From Exophiala sp. HKRS030 (lineage: Eukaryota; Ascomycota; Eurotiomycetes; Chaetothyriales; Herpotrichiellaceae): DNA of 64,000 nucleotides. Location: NCBI GenBank assembly GCA_023897205.1, contig JAHWDD010000004.1:496001-560000 (forward strand). Reading direction: 5' to 3'. Below, one piece after another: positions 22,701 through 31,825 of the stretch. The stretch's first letter is position 1. Each line of letters starts with the position of its first letter. A program made the position numbers and the translations under genes. Below the pieces are notes generated by a model. It was not told where the DNA came from, did not search any database, and worked only from the letters and a program-made list of their open reading frames with translations.

Positions 22701-24211
22701 TCCTCCAACGTCAAGTTGAGACCATTGCGGGTATCGATGGTTGGGTAATGACGACTGGCGAAACAGATGTAAAGCTTGCATCCGTTCTCAAGAGCGGTTT
22801 GTCCGAGTTCTTCAAAGAAGATAATCATATCTTGTATTTGCTGCTCGTCACATTCATCAAGAGCATCGATGAAGCATTTTAGTTGCCGTTGACCTAACCT
22901 CGTCATAGCGGCCATTAAAAGCTCGCAGAGTTTGTCAAGTGTCCATTCAGGATACTGGCCTTGCCGTGGCGCACCAGAATCGTGGTCGTCCAAAAGCTCC
23001 TGCAATGACATTATTTTGTCGAATAACTGATACAGTAGAGCTCGATACATGCCGGTGGTGGTTTTCTCTAGCTCTTCGCCTCTAGCATTGAAAAAGAAGG
23101 ACACAATAATCTCACTCTCAGGCTTATACCTCTCGGCATGAGCATGTGCGAATTTGATCAAAGTCGACTTTCCAGCTCCAGGCTTTCCGTTCAGCCATAT
23201 GAAACCATTATGCTGCTCAATCTTGATGGGATCAATCCAAATTAAGTAGACAGGGTGGTCCAAAAGCCACTGGCATGTTGTAGAATAGGCACTTTTGATC
23301 GTCGATCGTCTCGAATCCATCTGTTCGAAGCCTAACGATTCCAGCAATACCTTCCGGCGATCTTGAAGCGATGGTCCCTGGTCATTTATGGAAGATGCTT
23401 TAGTAACGCGGCCCTCAAGAATGCACTCGCTCGAGCGTGAGATTTGGACCCCTTGTCCAACACTGTCGAGCTGGCTACGCACAGATCTGGCGATTTCGTC
23501 CTTCAATCGAACAAAAGCATGGTCCCCTTCACCGTAGATAGGGGACATGAATACGTCAAAAATACCAAGAAGACAATATGCTTCGTCCTCCTTCCTTGTT
23601 GTCTGGCGATTTTGCACCCACCGCATTCGGTCGGGCACAGAGATTTGATTCAATGGAGCTCCTCGAAGTACATGCACAGGAATTGCGGTGATTTCATGGA
23701 TAATCTGCTCAAGTGTTCGCTTGTTTCCTAGGAGGTCTCCCTCTCTCGAGAAGAACTCGACTGAGGTAGGGGCGAGTAATTCCTGGAGCGTCCAGCCTCG
23801 TGTGAACCATTCACTTTTCCGGAATGCAGACAGCCAAACTTCTTGATTGCCGTCAATGGTACGTTTATGAGTCGATACATCCTTCAAAAACACATAACAC
23901 TTTGTGGCGTTCTTGTACCAGCGAAACATTGAGTTGATTGCTTCTGCGGTCTCTGGGTGATTTGCTTTGTCGATACAGCATGTGTCCACCCAGAAATATT
24001 CGAGACCGTCCTTCTCAGCTTGGTCGCCGCAAAATCTGATTTTCGAGTACCCAGTCTTGTTTTGGCCATGGTTTTGTCTGAGATCATCAAAGGTGACTTC
24101 GTCATCTTCCCCTCCCCATCTATGCGAGAGAATTGCATATTCGGGTAGATCTTGTAGGAAAGGCCGGGTGAGGCTGTATTCACCGTGACCGCCAACTTTC
24201 AGCAATCGCAT
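19730..24211 (-). CDS. HET-NACHT-ankyrin NLR-like protein
   Basis: One exon of 1493 residues. The frame is open a further 24 codons upstream but without an ATG. The chosen start gives MRLLKVGGHGEYSLT, the usual opening of HET-type NLRs. The HET domain spans about 1-240: YAILSHRWG near 25, DTCCIDK near 92, GWTLQELLAP. A NACHT NTPase follows with P-loop GKPGAGKST near 341 and Walker B CFIDALDECDE near 448. A winged or helical stretch (SSKGLAEITRSKAPTVQFIHESVRDFL) leads into ankyrin repeats from about 850 to the C-terminus. Within these, 99-bp units from about 1033 to 1233 are almost identical. This is the architecture of fungal NLR-like heterokaryon-incompatibility genes (HET-D/E/R type, with ankyrin instead of WD repeats): the repeats sense a ligand, NACHT oligomerises and HET triggers cell death. 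The ligand is unknown. Confidence 0.92.
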   Translation of the reverse strand: MRLLKVGGHGEYSLTRPFLQDLPEYAILSHRWGGEDDEVTFDDLRQNHGQNKTGYSKIRFCGDQAEKDGLEYFWVDTCCIDKANHPETAEAINSMFRWYKNATKCYVFLKDVSTHKRTIDGNQEVWLSAFRKSEWFTRGWTLQELLAPTSVEFFSREGDLLGNKRTLEQIIHEITAIPVHVLRGAPLNQISVPDRMRWVQNRQTTRKEDEAYCLLGIFDVFMSPIYGEGDHAFVRLKDEIARSVRSQLDSVGQGVQISRSSECILEGRVTKASSINDQGPSLQDRRKVLLESLGFEQMDSRRSTIKSAYSTTCQWLLDHPVYLIWIDPIKIEQHNGFIWLNGKPGAGKSTLIKFAHAHAERYKPESEIIVSFFFNARGEELEKTTTGMYRALLYQLFDKIMSLQELLDDHDSGAPRQGQYPEWTLDKLCELLMAAMTRLGQRQLKCFIDALDECDEQQIQDMIIFFEELGQTALENGCKLYICFASRHYPTIDTRNGLNLTLEDELGHSQDMAKYIQNKLRAGKGKAIETIRKQIQEKANGVFMWAVLVVPILNKEFRRGRIFAVKKRLEEIPPELSNLFREILTKDNANVRDLLLCIQWVLFAQRPLKREEFYYAMVAGLDPDPENLTEWDRESIGVDEMNRFLTSSSKGLAEITRSKAPTVQFIHESVRDFLLKEKGLSQLWPELDQNLYSQSHNELKRCCQNYLTVDLSKFVAPDKTPLTASSKSAKDRRKLLMSKFPFLDYAKNHVLHHADEAATGISQTEFLENFNLHAWKNTHNLLEPYDVRQHAPDVTLVYILAENNCARLITGLHRENGWINVRGGRYKYPLFAALAKGHQGVVQALLSQVSGTAVAKLATLAKYGPEFSLRKGYTPLLWAIEQGHKNVVEALISLSDTNLHDHCGLADEKRSCLALAAENGHEAIVSLLLKTKKFDANTVTGTGRTPLSCAAEHGHRDVALLLIDNGADLEARSGLQRLTALSWAISGNHKTTVPPLLDKSANVEGTNMDQTKPIHLISKSSTVAVLQLLLDRGADIEATDSNGKRPLHHACQYSNEAVLQLLLDRGADIESTDSYGKRPLHYASQNGHETVLQLLLDRGADIEATDSIGWRPLHHASRNGHEAVLQLLLDRGADIKATDSIGWRPLHHASRNGHETVLQLLLDRGADIEATDSNGWRPLHHVSQNGHETVLQLLLDRGADIEATDSNGRRPLHHACQYGNEAVLQLLLDHGADIDAVDCLGRTALYFSVERQGLKMVQMLCRKGADLEAVTSDTKFTALLRAAKWRSSIVAEALMAAGANVKAQDAKLRTSLSWAAENGNLSTTRALLSYHANVDTADKYGNTPLLLAVIPIQAFYDVHWSTHPSKSSGQHTEPDTELQLRILDRISRKKLAMDRYGLIYTKATFGELMEVIQLLLSKSKSINAQGFEGKTALIRAAESGREELVQLLLEHGADVNITDEDGYTALDRAAQVKDLEVTELLVAKGATSRWLDE
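20515..21115 (-). repeat. Six to seven tandem 99-bp ankyrin units of high DNA identity
   Basis: The anchor CGGCGCC recurs at 20515, 20614, 20713, 20812, 20911, 21010 and 21109, an exact 99-bp period. Flanking words such as GTAGTTGTAGAACTG and GAAGAGGCCGC recur unchanged in most units. Differences fall at a few codons of each 33-residue unit: after DS (Asn/Tyr/Ile), after G (Lys/Trp/Arg), HH or HY, the CQY/SQN/SRN triplet, Ala or Thr before VLQLLLD, and Glu/Lys/Asp after GADI. The ankyrin repeats on either side are far more divergent, so this block is recently amplified or homogenised. Confidence 0.93.
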
Positions 24212-25016
24212 CTTCAACGCACATTCTTGGTTGTGCCAGCTATGATCTCTTGTACCAAACAGTGATATGCCGGCAGGCTTCACACTTGATATCTTCAGTG
24301 AAAACTCGGAAACGATCTTGCATTACGCTTTCAGCCTGGTAGTTGTATGACGCTGACGACGGCTTCTGCACGAAATGTTCGGATTGCCCATGCATTCAGG
24401 AGGGGGAGGAGGGCGATATCCGGATTACTGCGTAGGCGGAAGGATGGCTTCCACGAATTCTTCGTCGACGCAACCCTGGCAGATCCAGACTTGGGAGAGG
24501 TTCGACTGCAAAGACGGGGGAGCGCCATGGTTAAAGAACGATCCATGATCAGGCTGAACTGAGGCTGAGGTGAAGGAAAAGACCAAGGACCGCGGGGATC
24601 CCTGTCACCTCTCTACCTAGCAGGGGCTGTGCTGCCCGACTGCGCCAGCGCGCTTGGTGGTTGCCCTTGAAGTTAGCGTCGGCTCAATGCCTACCTGCTT
24701 CATGGCAAACAGGTCTCCCAAATCATATGCATTGTATTCCGTTGGGTACTCGATGCATCATGCAATACTGGAATTTATTGAGACTCTCGGCGAAGGCCTG
24801 CCTACCGCATTTGACCTAAAATGGTTAGCCGATCTTCTCCCTAATTTCACGTGTATTTCAGCCTTGGCTTTCAAATCCTGTAGTGGAAGACGTTGCTCAA
24901 CATTGTTGTACCACAGTCTGTGTCATTCTAGAACATATCCTTCTATCAACTGGTTTTGTCTAACTTCTTGAGATCTCCTCGTAGATATTGGAGCACTCCG
25001 CGACGACATAAATCGC
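24212..25016. other. Intergenic region upstream of the NLR-like gene
   Basis: Contains the promoter of the NLR gene and the 3' flank of the aldolase locus. A 105-codon plus-strand frame (24654-24971) and two overlapping frames near 24331-24562 show no family signature and are not called. Confidence 0.5.
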
Positions 25017-26125
25017 TTACACTGTATCAGCACGAGCATCCCTTTCCATAGCCCAATCAGCAAGCGTCTGGGCGAATCTCTGGACCTGTTTCGATTCTGT
25101 TGCCCAACAAGTGACCAGTCGTACGACAGCCAAGTCCTCATCTGCACACTTTCCCCAGACATAGAAGGTGAAATCACGTTGCAGCCGCGCAATCAAAGAC
25201 CGAGGCAGAATAGCAAACACCTGATTTGTCTCTGTGGCAGCGGTCAAGGTATATCCCGTCCTCACAATCGCTCGCGAAAGTCCCGCAGCCATCTCATTGG
25301 CATGCAGGGCAAGTTCCATGAACAAGTCGCTGTTGTGATCATCGCTACCGTCGAACAATGCAGCAAATTGTGCTCCCATGACCCAGCTCTTGGCCAGCAG
25401 ACACCCATGCTGTTTGACATGGAACCCGAAATCAAGCGCCAGCTGGGGATCTTTGATAACGATGGCTTCTCCGAGCAGAGCTCCATTCTTAGTTCCACCA
25501 ATCCAGAACATGTCCGTCAACTCATAGACGTCTTGCCAGGTGAGATTGCACTGTTCGGAAGCCAAAGCGGCGCCCAAACGCGCTCCATCCATGAAAAGCA
25601 ACAGATTATTCCGCCTGCACAAATCCTTCAACACAACCAACTCCTCCCGCGTGTACACGGTGCCCAGCTCCGTCGCATTCGAAATATACACGAGTCGTAC
25701 TTTCGCCATATGTGGGAAATGCCAATTCTCCTCGAGAGCGCGACTGATGGCAGCAGGCGTGAGTTTCCCCGCCACAGGCTCCACATTGATGATTTTATGT
25801 CCTGTCGCCTCAATGGCCCCAGTCTCCCGCACGACAATATGCCCCGACGAGGCGGCAATCACGGCCTCATGGGCCTGAGACAACTGCCGATGGAAATGGC
25901 ATTAGCCGATGTCCCGCTCGGCACGAACCAGACGCCAACCTCGTCGCCACACCCTAGGCGCCGCCGTATCGAATCACGGGCTTTCTGTGATGCCTCGTCA
26001 TCGCCGTATGGTGTTTGTAGCGAATTGTTGCCCTGCACTAGCGCTTGCAGGAGTCGTGGATGAGCGCCGTTGCTGTAGTCGTCCACAAAACTACATAGCG
26101 GAGTAGCTGGCTTAGTCGTCACCAT
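25017..26125 (-). pseudogene. Low-specificity L-threonine aldolase with a one-base frame break
   Basis: The first frame, from ATG 26125, reads SFVDDYSNGAHPRLLQAL, TPYGDDEASQ, VWFVPSGTSANAIS and ends SCLRPMRP-stop. The second frame, open from 25883 to 25017, begins at HEAVIAASSGHIVVRETGAIEA and carries the PLP-lysine block MFWIGGTKNGALLGEA to a normal stop. Homologous residues run without a gap from LRP in the first frame to HEAV in the second. The break therefore sits in the CCC run at 25871-25873 and one base is missing there. The family (fold-type I PLP enzymes) cleaves threonine or allo-threonine to glycine and acetaldehyde; the sequence resembles the bacterial-type low-specificity enzyme. 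A 50-nt splice (GTGCCG to TCTCAG, with an internal GCTAATG) would restore frame but delete the PSGTSANA cofactor loop, so a spliced functional enzyme is unlikely. Either a pseudogene or a sequencing error. Confidence 0.75.
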
Positions 26126-27229
26126 TTTAAAATCAAGGCATCTGATCAAATCTTTGAGATGATACTTCCAATTCCAATTGAAAATCTGCCTAAGAAAGAA
26201 TATTGGATGAGAATTTCATTGTCTGACTCTGAGATTAGGAGAAATTTCGTGATTGCGGGTACAGGCGGCTATTTCAGAGACCGTCAGCCTTATGACAACC
26301 TGTCCATGCATGCTAGACTCCACCATGTGGAGACAGGTGGGAGTGACATACTTCGATCGTCGCGGAGAAAGCCGTCAACTTTAATTCGTCCCTAGTACAG
26401 ATAATAATGCTAAATGTATGATGGAGCAAGAGAAGACGACAAATTGCACGGGACGTATCACGGCTGGAGCAGGTAACTTGGGTAGTTATGAACGCTATCG
26501 ACTGCGCTAAGCGTGGCGCTATAACCGGATAAGATGCTGGTTCAAAAAGGGGATTTTGTTCTACCAAGTGACCAAAAGAGTTTGACTGGATTAGGCGCTA
26601 CAGGGCTCGAGATGTCATAGTGGACCTCATCGCTATGTATCTCTTAGCCATTTTGACCATCTAAGAAGCGACTTAGATAAGGCAGGTTGCCTGAAGCCAG
26701 GTTAACAGGCGTCAAGGTTTAGTAGGACTTTGAGGATAACCACAATTCGATTTCTGCAAAATAGCAGCAGCACTGCGTCCAAGACTCCAATGGCCCTTTA
26801 TGCTCTGGGTTTCCTGAACAGAGCCTGCTTCTCTTCAACCATTCCAATTCCTCGCGAAGTTTTCCCTTCCACTTTCACTCGGCGAATTTACTTCCGTGGT
26901 GAGTGCACACCCGAGGCGCCAGAGCACCGCTCAAGTCAACCTTCGATACCATTAGCCACCTTTATATGAGGATATCTGCGTGGATATACCTCTGCTGATA
27001 GCAATTATGTGCGAAGTATCGTTTATGGAATTCTCCGCACGGAGACGAGCAGTCCTAGGTGTACTGGGTACCGTCTTGGTAATCAAGACATCCACCTTCG
27101 AACATTGTCGTTACGACGTGTCGACATCCTCTCAAGGTAGAAGGCGGCATCTTCGTCTTGGAATCTTAGGCATGTAGTGGTATATAGAACAGCCTAGCCG
27201 CCTGGTCGAAAGCCATACATTTTAGGCGC
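26126..27229. other. Intergenic region
   Basis: Upstream of the aldolase and 3' of TFB2. Two short plus-strand frames (26159-26395, 26730-26969) have no motif. No repeat or RNA gene seen. Confidence 0.5.
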
Positions 27230-28729
27230 CTAGCCTTGAGCGTTAGCCTTCCTCTCCGCCATAAAAGCCCTCACAGCCTCGATCCGATTCACGAAGAACA
27301 TTCTCTTCTTGTCGTTCTTCCATACCAGAACGCCGACTTCATCTGCATATCGGCAAGGGGCCTCGTAATCTGAATGATTGGGGAAATCCTTTAGCAAAAA
27401 TCCGTGTGTGGTTGTCATGCGATCTCGTTCGAGTTGCCATAGATGGATCTGATCGAGGATTGTGGCCGGCAGTATTGATACGACGCGGTTCTGGTCGGTG
27501 TTGCGTGCTTGAAGTTGTGCTTGTTCCGCTTGTGCATGTCGGCGCATTTGTGGGTGAGCGTGCGAAGTGAGGTAGGAGATAATTTGTTCGGCAGTGATGC
27601 CCGCTTGAACGGCGCGCTGGACAGAACCTTTGCTCATCTTGCCAGTCACGAGGTTAGGGTGTCGAGAGCGGAGATTAACAAAAAGTGACAGGAGTGCTAT
27701 TTGTAAAGGTGAAGATGTGTATGCATACACACGATAATTGGTTTCCACTATGATGAAGCCTCGGCCAGCGTTGGAAGACGAGGAAGATAGCGAGGAGCCA
27801 ACAGCATTGTTGGTTGCGGAGATGGCAGCACTTGAGTCCGAGGTAAGAGTGGCCGCAAGACGGGTAGGATAGAAGTGTCCTGCGGGATTTCCGCTTTCGA
27901 GGATCGGCTGATAGACGATTCCCAAGGACGCTAGATCCGTGAGACACCGCATTTGTGTCTCATCAAAATCAGATGTAGAATAGGCAAGGCCAAGCTCGAG
28001 AGAAGCGATGAGAAAGAAGAAGGATAAGACGTCAACTTTATCCATCTGAAACACCTCAGCATTATCAACGTACAGGAACAAGAGTGCCCAGATCTGAGTA
28101 TTGATGTCTTGTAGGACAAAAGCAAATCCTTCTTTGGTGATTTTCGCAGTTGTGCCTGTGCGCGCTGTTCCCGATAGTTCGATGAGATGTCCCACTCTAA
28201 GGAGTTCAATCACGCCTGGTGATGGATCGATTGCTGACTGTTGTGATTCGACAGGATTTGCAGAAGACCCAACCATATAACCCAGAATTCCCTCCCATCT
28301 CTGGCGAGAATATTCGTCGAGCTTGGAAATGGACACCTTGTGATTGTCGGAAATGTTGGCTAGTTGACCAAACGAGGTTCGATCTCCAGCTCCGGTCAAT
28401 GCTCGTCTCAACGACTTGGCAAACGCTTCCGTGAGAACATAAGCCTTTGAAGAACCAACGGTAGTATCTTTGAAGATATGATAGCGACGAAGCAGATCTA
28501 TGGCAAATTCTCGTTCTCCGCGGCTGGAGTCTTGAACGAATAATTCAAGCTGTTTGGCGCTGATTGGTCCCGGCATGTACAGTAAAGTCATGACGAAGGC
28601 TTTTGCCAGACTTGATAAACGCTTGCGGAATATGGCAAGGGCCGATGATGGACTCCTGTAGAGACGATAGAATTGAACACCTGGCAGGGTTTCCAGGTAT
28701 TCCCAAGAATGAAGAGTTGTGTCTGACAT
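27230..28729 (-). CDS. TFB2: TFB2, TFIIH p52 subunit
   Basis: A single exon of 499 residues. The family N-terminus is clear: YLETLPGVQFYRLYRSPSSALAIFRKRLSSLAKAF, then LLYMPGPISAKQLELFV. The central part WEGILGYMVGS and LLRVGHLIEL, the block GFAFVLQDINTQIWALLFLYV, and the C-terminal domain (QIHLWQLERDRM...GFLLKDFPNHSDYEAPCRYADEVGVLVW) all match Tfb2/p52. It anchors the XPB/Ssl2 helicase in TFIIH, for RNA polymerase II initiation and nucleotide excision repair in the nucleus. Length is near the usual 450-520. It is fully intact, in contrast to the frame-broken neighbours on both sides. Confidence 0.92.
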   Translation of the reverse strand: MSDTTLHSWEYLETLPGVQFYRLYRSPSSALAIFRKRLSSLAKAFVMTLLYMPGPISAKQLELFVQDSSRGEREFAIDLLRRYHIFKDTTVGSSKAYVLTEAFAKSLRRALTGAGDRTSFGQLANISDNHKVSISKLDEYSRQRWEGILGYMVGSSANPVESQQSAIDPSPGVIELLRVGHLIELSGTARTGTTAKITKEGFAFVLQDINTQIWALLFLYVDNAEVFQMDKVDVLSFFFLIASLELGLAYSTSDFDETQMRCLTDLASLGIVYQPILESGNPAGHFYPTRLAATLTSDSSAAISATNNAVGSSLSSSSSNAGRGFIIVETNYRVYAYTSSPLQIALLSLFVNLRSRHPNLVTGKMSKGSVQRAVQAGITAEQIISYLTSHAHPQMRRHAQAEQAQLQARNTDQNRVVSILPATILDQIHLWQLERDRMTTTHGFLLKDFPNHSDYEAPCRYADEVGVLVWKNDKKRMFFVNRIEAVRAFMAERKANAQG

Positions 28730-29459
28730 TTTGAGTAAGGCTGAGAACAGCGACCAACTCCGGACTTATATTACCGTGGTAACCTCAAGGAGGTGTTCCT
28801 CATTTTGTAGCCTCCTTTGTGTTTGGAGGAAAATTGTATTGATCGAAGACTACTGCTCAAAAAGTGTTGATCTTGATGCCTTGTAGGTGAATTCGTGCAT
28901 GTGATTTCGCGCTTGTCTATATTAGGTTACTGTCTTGGCATCAAGCGTGAGAGCCTCATGAGGCTGTACTGAGCGAATTCCGTTCTGGTTCAATAATGGT
29001 AGATTAGCGAAAACTGCTAATCTGTCATTCCCGCTCAACCACCGTTCATGTTTACTGCTGACGATACGACTTCGTGTTTTATGGGAGACTGGTGGCGACG
29101 GATATCGATCTCATTAAATCCGAGGACATCTCGGTCAATACGAAACGTGGTTAGCGCCAGGTATCGATTCGCACTGACTGACCAATCAATGTCACCGATC
29201 AACAACCAGGCCCAGGATCTTTCGGTTCAATTACTCCATGACCACTCTCCCATTCTCTGCTTGAGCGATGGGCCTAATCTGCGCGAAAACGTAAGTTGAT
29301 GTTAGAATGACTCGCTTTATTCAAGACTCCTACTGCAGACTCGGTCCAAGTAGGACAAAGGTTCAAGTTACAAGATTTACCAAGTCCAGCTTTCAAGTTG
29401 CATGAAAGTCGAGGGGTCGCCAGGCTACTGATGCCAATCTCACATCTCTTACAAACTTC
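28730..29459. other. Divergent intergenic region TFB2 / Zn2Cys6 gene
   Basis: Should contain both promoters. Frames at 29048-29299 and 29274-29531 are not protein-like. No repeat seen. Confidence 0.5.
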
Positions 29460-30730
29460 ATGATGACGGAAATGACCACCGCCGAGCTGCGTCCCAAAAG
29501 TGGTACGCCATCCCGAAAACGAAAGGCACACACAAAGTCGAGATTAGGCTGTCGAAATTGCAAGCTCAGACGAATTAAGTGCGATGAGAGGACTCCCATG
29601 TGCTATAAGTGTGTTGACTTTGGTGTCTCGTGCAACTACAACTCCGAGGTTCCAGACTTACAGCCACTGGGTCAGGGTGGCGCTCAGGTCGACTTTAATG
29701 AAAACAAGATTATTCAATCCCCCTTAACCACAACCAAAGTCACATCGGTCTCATTGTCGATAATCTGCATGATCACAAGCTCTCTCATTCGCCAAGTCCC
29801 ACATTCTGGACATTCGGCTGGGAAGACCTGGCCCGAGTCAATCGGTTCCAGACCAGAACCGTATTCCAGCTTGGAACACGTGACACAGGTCAGCTTTACG
29901 AAAGAGAGGTTGTTCGGCTAGCATGTTCACATCGATTCCTGATGCATATCTTGCAAGCGGTCACAGCGTGTCACGACCGATATCTGCAGGGTCCTAAACC
30001 CTCGAAGCCCAATGCTGCTGAATCATACCATTTGAGTAATGGAATCAGACATTTTCAACACAAGCTGTCACAGCCGGTCAGAAACAATGACAGGGACGCC
30101 CTGTGGGTATCTGCGGTTTTTCTTGGCATTGCCTCGTTCAGCTCGGTCGAAACGTGTGTGGTTGAGGGCGCGTGGCCGCTGGTGAAGAAAGATCTTGCGT
30201 GGCTGCGTTTGAGCGAAGGCAAGCGGGCTGTTTTCGAAATTGCGAGACCCATGCGCATGGAGAGTGCATGGAAAGGGATGGTTACCGCTTATGCGAGGGC
30301 AATGCCAGGCGCAGCAAGGCCCAACCTTCAACCAACTGTCTTCGACCACCTTTGCGACGAAAGATGGGTTAATTCATCCAACATCAACCCGTACCAACCA
30401 ACAGTCTATAGACTCGCAACCTTGCTTGAACTCGAATGCAGCGACAGTACCTGGGTACAATTCCTATCATTCATCATGCACATGGATCCAGCCTACAAGG
30501 AAGCTGTTGAGAGAACAGATCCTTGGGCCATTCTCATGTTAGCGTACTGGTTTGTCAAGGTCTGTCGTGCGCAATGGTGGCTTTCGCGACGAGCAATTCT
30601 GTCGGGTCTGGCAATTTGTGTCTACATAGAAAGGAACTTCCCCGATGATGCAAGACTCCAGGCTGCATGTATCTGGCCAAGGGCAATCTTGGAACCTGTG
30701 ATGATGGTGGAAGGATTGGAATATAGTTGA
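29460..30730 (+). CDS. Zn2Cys6 transcription factor, reading frame interrupted near 29.7 kb
   Basis: The first frame, from ATG 29460, encodes a basic leader and a canonical binuclear cluster, C-X2-C-X6-C-X6-C-X2-C-X6-C (GCRNCKLRRIKCDERTPMCYKC...SC), then VPDLQPLGQGGAQVDFNENK. The continuation lies in a different frame: HIGLIVDNLHDHKLSHSPSPTFWTFGWEDLARVNRF, then TVFQLGTRD, REVVRLACSHRFLMHILQAVTACHDR, and on to WLSRRAILSGLAICVYIE and the stop at 30730. This resembles the fungal-specific domain of Upc2-like C6 factors. The frames differ as if one base were missing between about 29690 and 29750. No intron with good donor, branch and acceptor and the right length (2 mod 3) is visible; a 92-nt one from 29689 to about 29780 is possible but weak. 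Targets unknown. Confidence 0.7.
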
Positions 30731-31079
30731 GGATCAGAAAGGCAATGTATGAGAATAATGAAAAGAACAATCAGGAGCTCTCGGCAAAGCTTCCCCAGCA
30801 GAATGACGCCAAAGAGTCATGTCCAGCGGATCATACGGCCACTGCGCAATTCTGCTTTGAGGTCCAGGGACGTTGTATTTATGACATACTAGTTGATATG
30901 CTCCCAGATCTAAAACACCTCGATCTTATTAGCCTGCAGCAATTCTGATTTGAAAGATCCAATAGTCCAGTACAGTCAGTCTTGAAATTATCAATTCAAG
31001 CTCATCGTTGTCACTGCAGTGAGGCACAGCAAGTCCGGAGATTTTACGGAGGGAGGCCAGCTCGAGCTGTTGTAGCAAA
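30731..31079. other. Short intergenic spacer
   Basis: Between the Zn2Cys6 gene and the thioesterase gene on the same strand. Nothing recognised. Confidence 0.4.
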
Positions 31080-31825
31080 ATGTCGGCACTGAAGTTTGTA
31101 CAAAGAGTAAGACCAAGCAGGTGGGCAGATTCTCATGGGCTGAGCTGACTCTGGAAGGTATGGGAGTCATTTCGTGCGACTTCAGGAGTCGAGCCTAGGT
31201 ATGAAACTGATACCGGTAGATCTGCGGAGCTGACTTTTTGTATTTAGATTAATTGATACTGTACGTTTCACTATATGAGCGCATGGTCTACTAGGATGCT
31301 CTTGAGAAGTGGGAGAAAGCTGATCAAGTGAAAGATGCGTATAACGGCAGCCGAGCCTGGAAAGGTGAATTTTGAACTTCCCATCGAGAAGCAGCACACG
31401 AATCGGCTAGGTATATTACACGGAGCGACTTTGGCTACAATGGTAGACACTAGTGGATCTCTTGCATTGGCTTCTCGTGGTCTTTATTCAACAGGCGTGT
31501 CTACGGATTTGAGTGTGACTTATCTGAATGCTGGAGGCAAGATAGGAGACCTGGTGAAAGGAGAAGTGATATGTGACAAATGTATGCTCCTATACTCCCA
31601 TGTTCTGAGGGAAGCTCGGTGACTGACCATCCATATCAAGTTGGCAAGACATTGGCATATACTAGTGTCAAGTTCATGAATCAGAAAGGGGATATTGTTG
31701 CGAGAGGCAGTCACACGAAATTTGTGGCGCTAGCATGGAAGGACGAGAATAACATTGTGGACGAATTAAAGCCAGCGGTCAGTGAATCGAAAGTGAGCGA
31801 GGCGACGAGGACTAGTCTGCCATAG
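31080..31825 (+). CDS. Hotdog-fold (acyl-CoA) thioesterase
   Basis: The core is clear: MRITAAEPGKVNFELPI, HTNRLGILHGATLATMVDTSG (the HGG-type hotdog motif, here HGA), GVSTDLSVTYLNAGGKIGD, then across an intron to FGKTLAYTSVKF and GDIVARGSHTKFVALAWKD. Exons: 31080-31106 (MSALKFVQR, donor GTAAGA), 31335-31581, 31641-31825; intron 2 (59 nt) is secure. The first join is uncertain. With acceptor AAG at 31334 the protein has 152 residues. An acceptor at 31294 would give DALEKWEKADQVKD, which looks like the missing helix of related proteins, but it is one base out of frame with what follows. So either the N-terminus is shortened or there is a small indel near 31330. The family resembles eukaryotic THEM2/ACOT13-type thioesterases that hydrolyse acyl-CoA; the substrate is unknown. 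Confidence 0.72.

Noticed and set aside
24654..24971. 105-codon plus-strand frame next to the NLR gene
   Set aside because: No domain, signal peptide or splice partner; considered as an NLR-adjacent effector but nothing in the sequence supports it.
25179..26063. 294-codon plus-strand frame
   Set aside because: Antisense to the L-threonine aldolase, with no motif; the minus-strand homology is unambiguous.
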